Below are positions 63,988 to 64,000 of a stretch of DNA of 64,000 nt, piece by piece (positions within the stretch are counted from its first letter, which is position 1; each line of letters starts with the position of its first letter). The stretch is from Sacculina carcini. Lineage: Eukaryota > Arthropoda > Thecostraca > Sacculinidae. The translations under genes were made by a program, and so were the position numbers. The notes under the pieces are model-generated. The model was not told the DNA's origin. It was given only the letters and a program-made list of their open reading frames with translations, and ran no database searches. The stretch is taken from assembly GCA_916048095.2 (NCBI GenBank), contig OU696573.1:186001-250000 (forward strand), written 5' to 3'.

Positions 63988-64000
63988 GCGGTTGTTTGAA

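Overview
The window is nuclear DNA from a bilaterian invertebrate. It carries spliced genes of animal-only families (CELSR/Flamingo adhesion receptor, RIC3, Bicaudal-D, PKMYT1), long introns, head-to-head gene pairs, LINE, SINE and hAT remnants, and very abundant GT/CA microsatellites and minisatellites. I cannot place it in a phylum. No CRISPR array, operon or prokaryotic feature was seen.

Layout, left to right. 1-961 (-): the 5' end of a Bicaudal-D gene. 1815-4169 (+): complete PRMT1 in 8 exons. 5554-7146 (+): single-exon mitochondrial succinyl-CoA:3-ketoacid CoA-transferase (OXCT1). 8672-9106 (+): single-exon, GPI-anchored Ly6-type protein. 12008-21920 (-): RIC3, the acetylcholine-receptor chaperone, in 9 exons, with a coding 27-bp minisatellite and a 2.3-kb intronic minisatellite. 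23706-29069 (-): PKMYT1 (Myt1 kinase) in 9 exons. 29724-30746 (+): single-exon mitochondrial malate dehydrogenase. 33536-59496 (-): the last 29 exons of a CELSR/Flamingo gene; its cadherin repeats lie beyond the right edge. One CELSR intron holds a complete same-strand single-exon gene (50680-54561) for a TSP1/LamG/Ig transmembrane protein I cannot match to a named family. The spliced models were built by hand from homology and splice phase; every junction agrees in phase.

The most interesting signals concern splicing. (1) In about 32 of the 54 acceptors I placed, a (GT)n tract on the sense strand lies just before the terminal AG, where a polypyrimidine tract would be expected. This explains the orientation of many CA/GT tracts in the window. 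(2) In at least three introns the 5' splice site itself is tandemly repeated (PKMYT1 introns 2 and 4, and the CELSR intron after the TM6-7 exon), giving arrays of candidate donors. (3) One PRMT1 intron is GC-AG and has (CA)n near its 5' end and (GT)27 at its 3' end, which could pair. The gene set splits into microsatellite-laden multi-exon genes and four tract-free single-exon genes.

Functionally these are unrelated housekeeping, signalling and polarity genes. The two mitochondrial enzymes take part in ketone-body use and the TCA cycle, and RIC3 and the Ly6 protein both belong to families linked to nicotinic receptors, but nothing shows that the neighbours act together.
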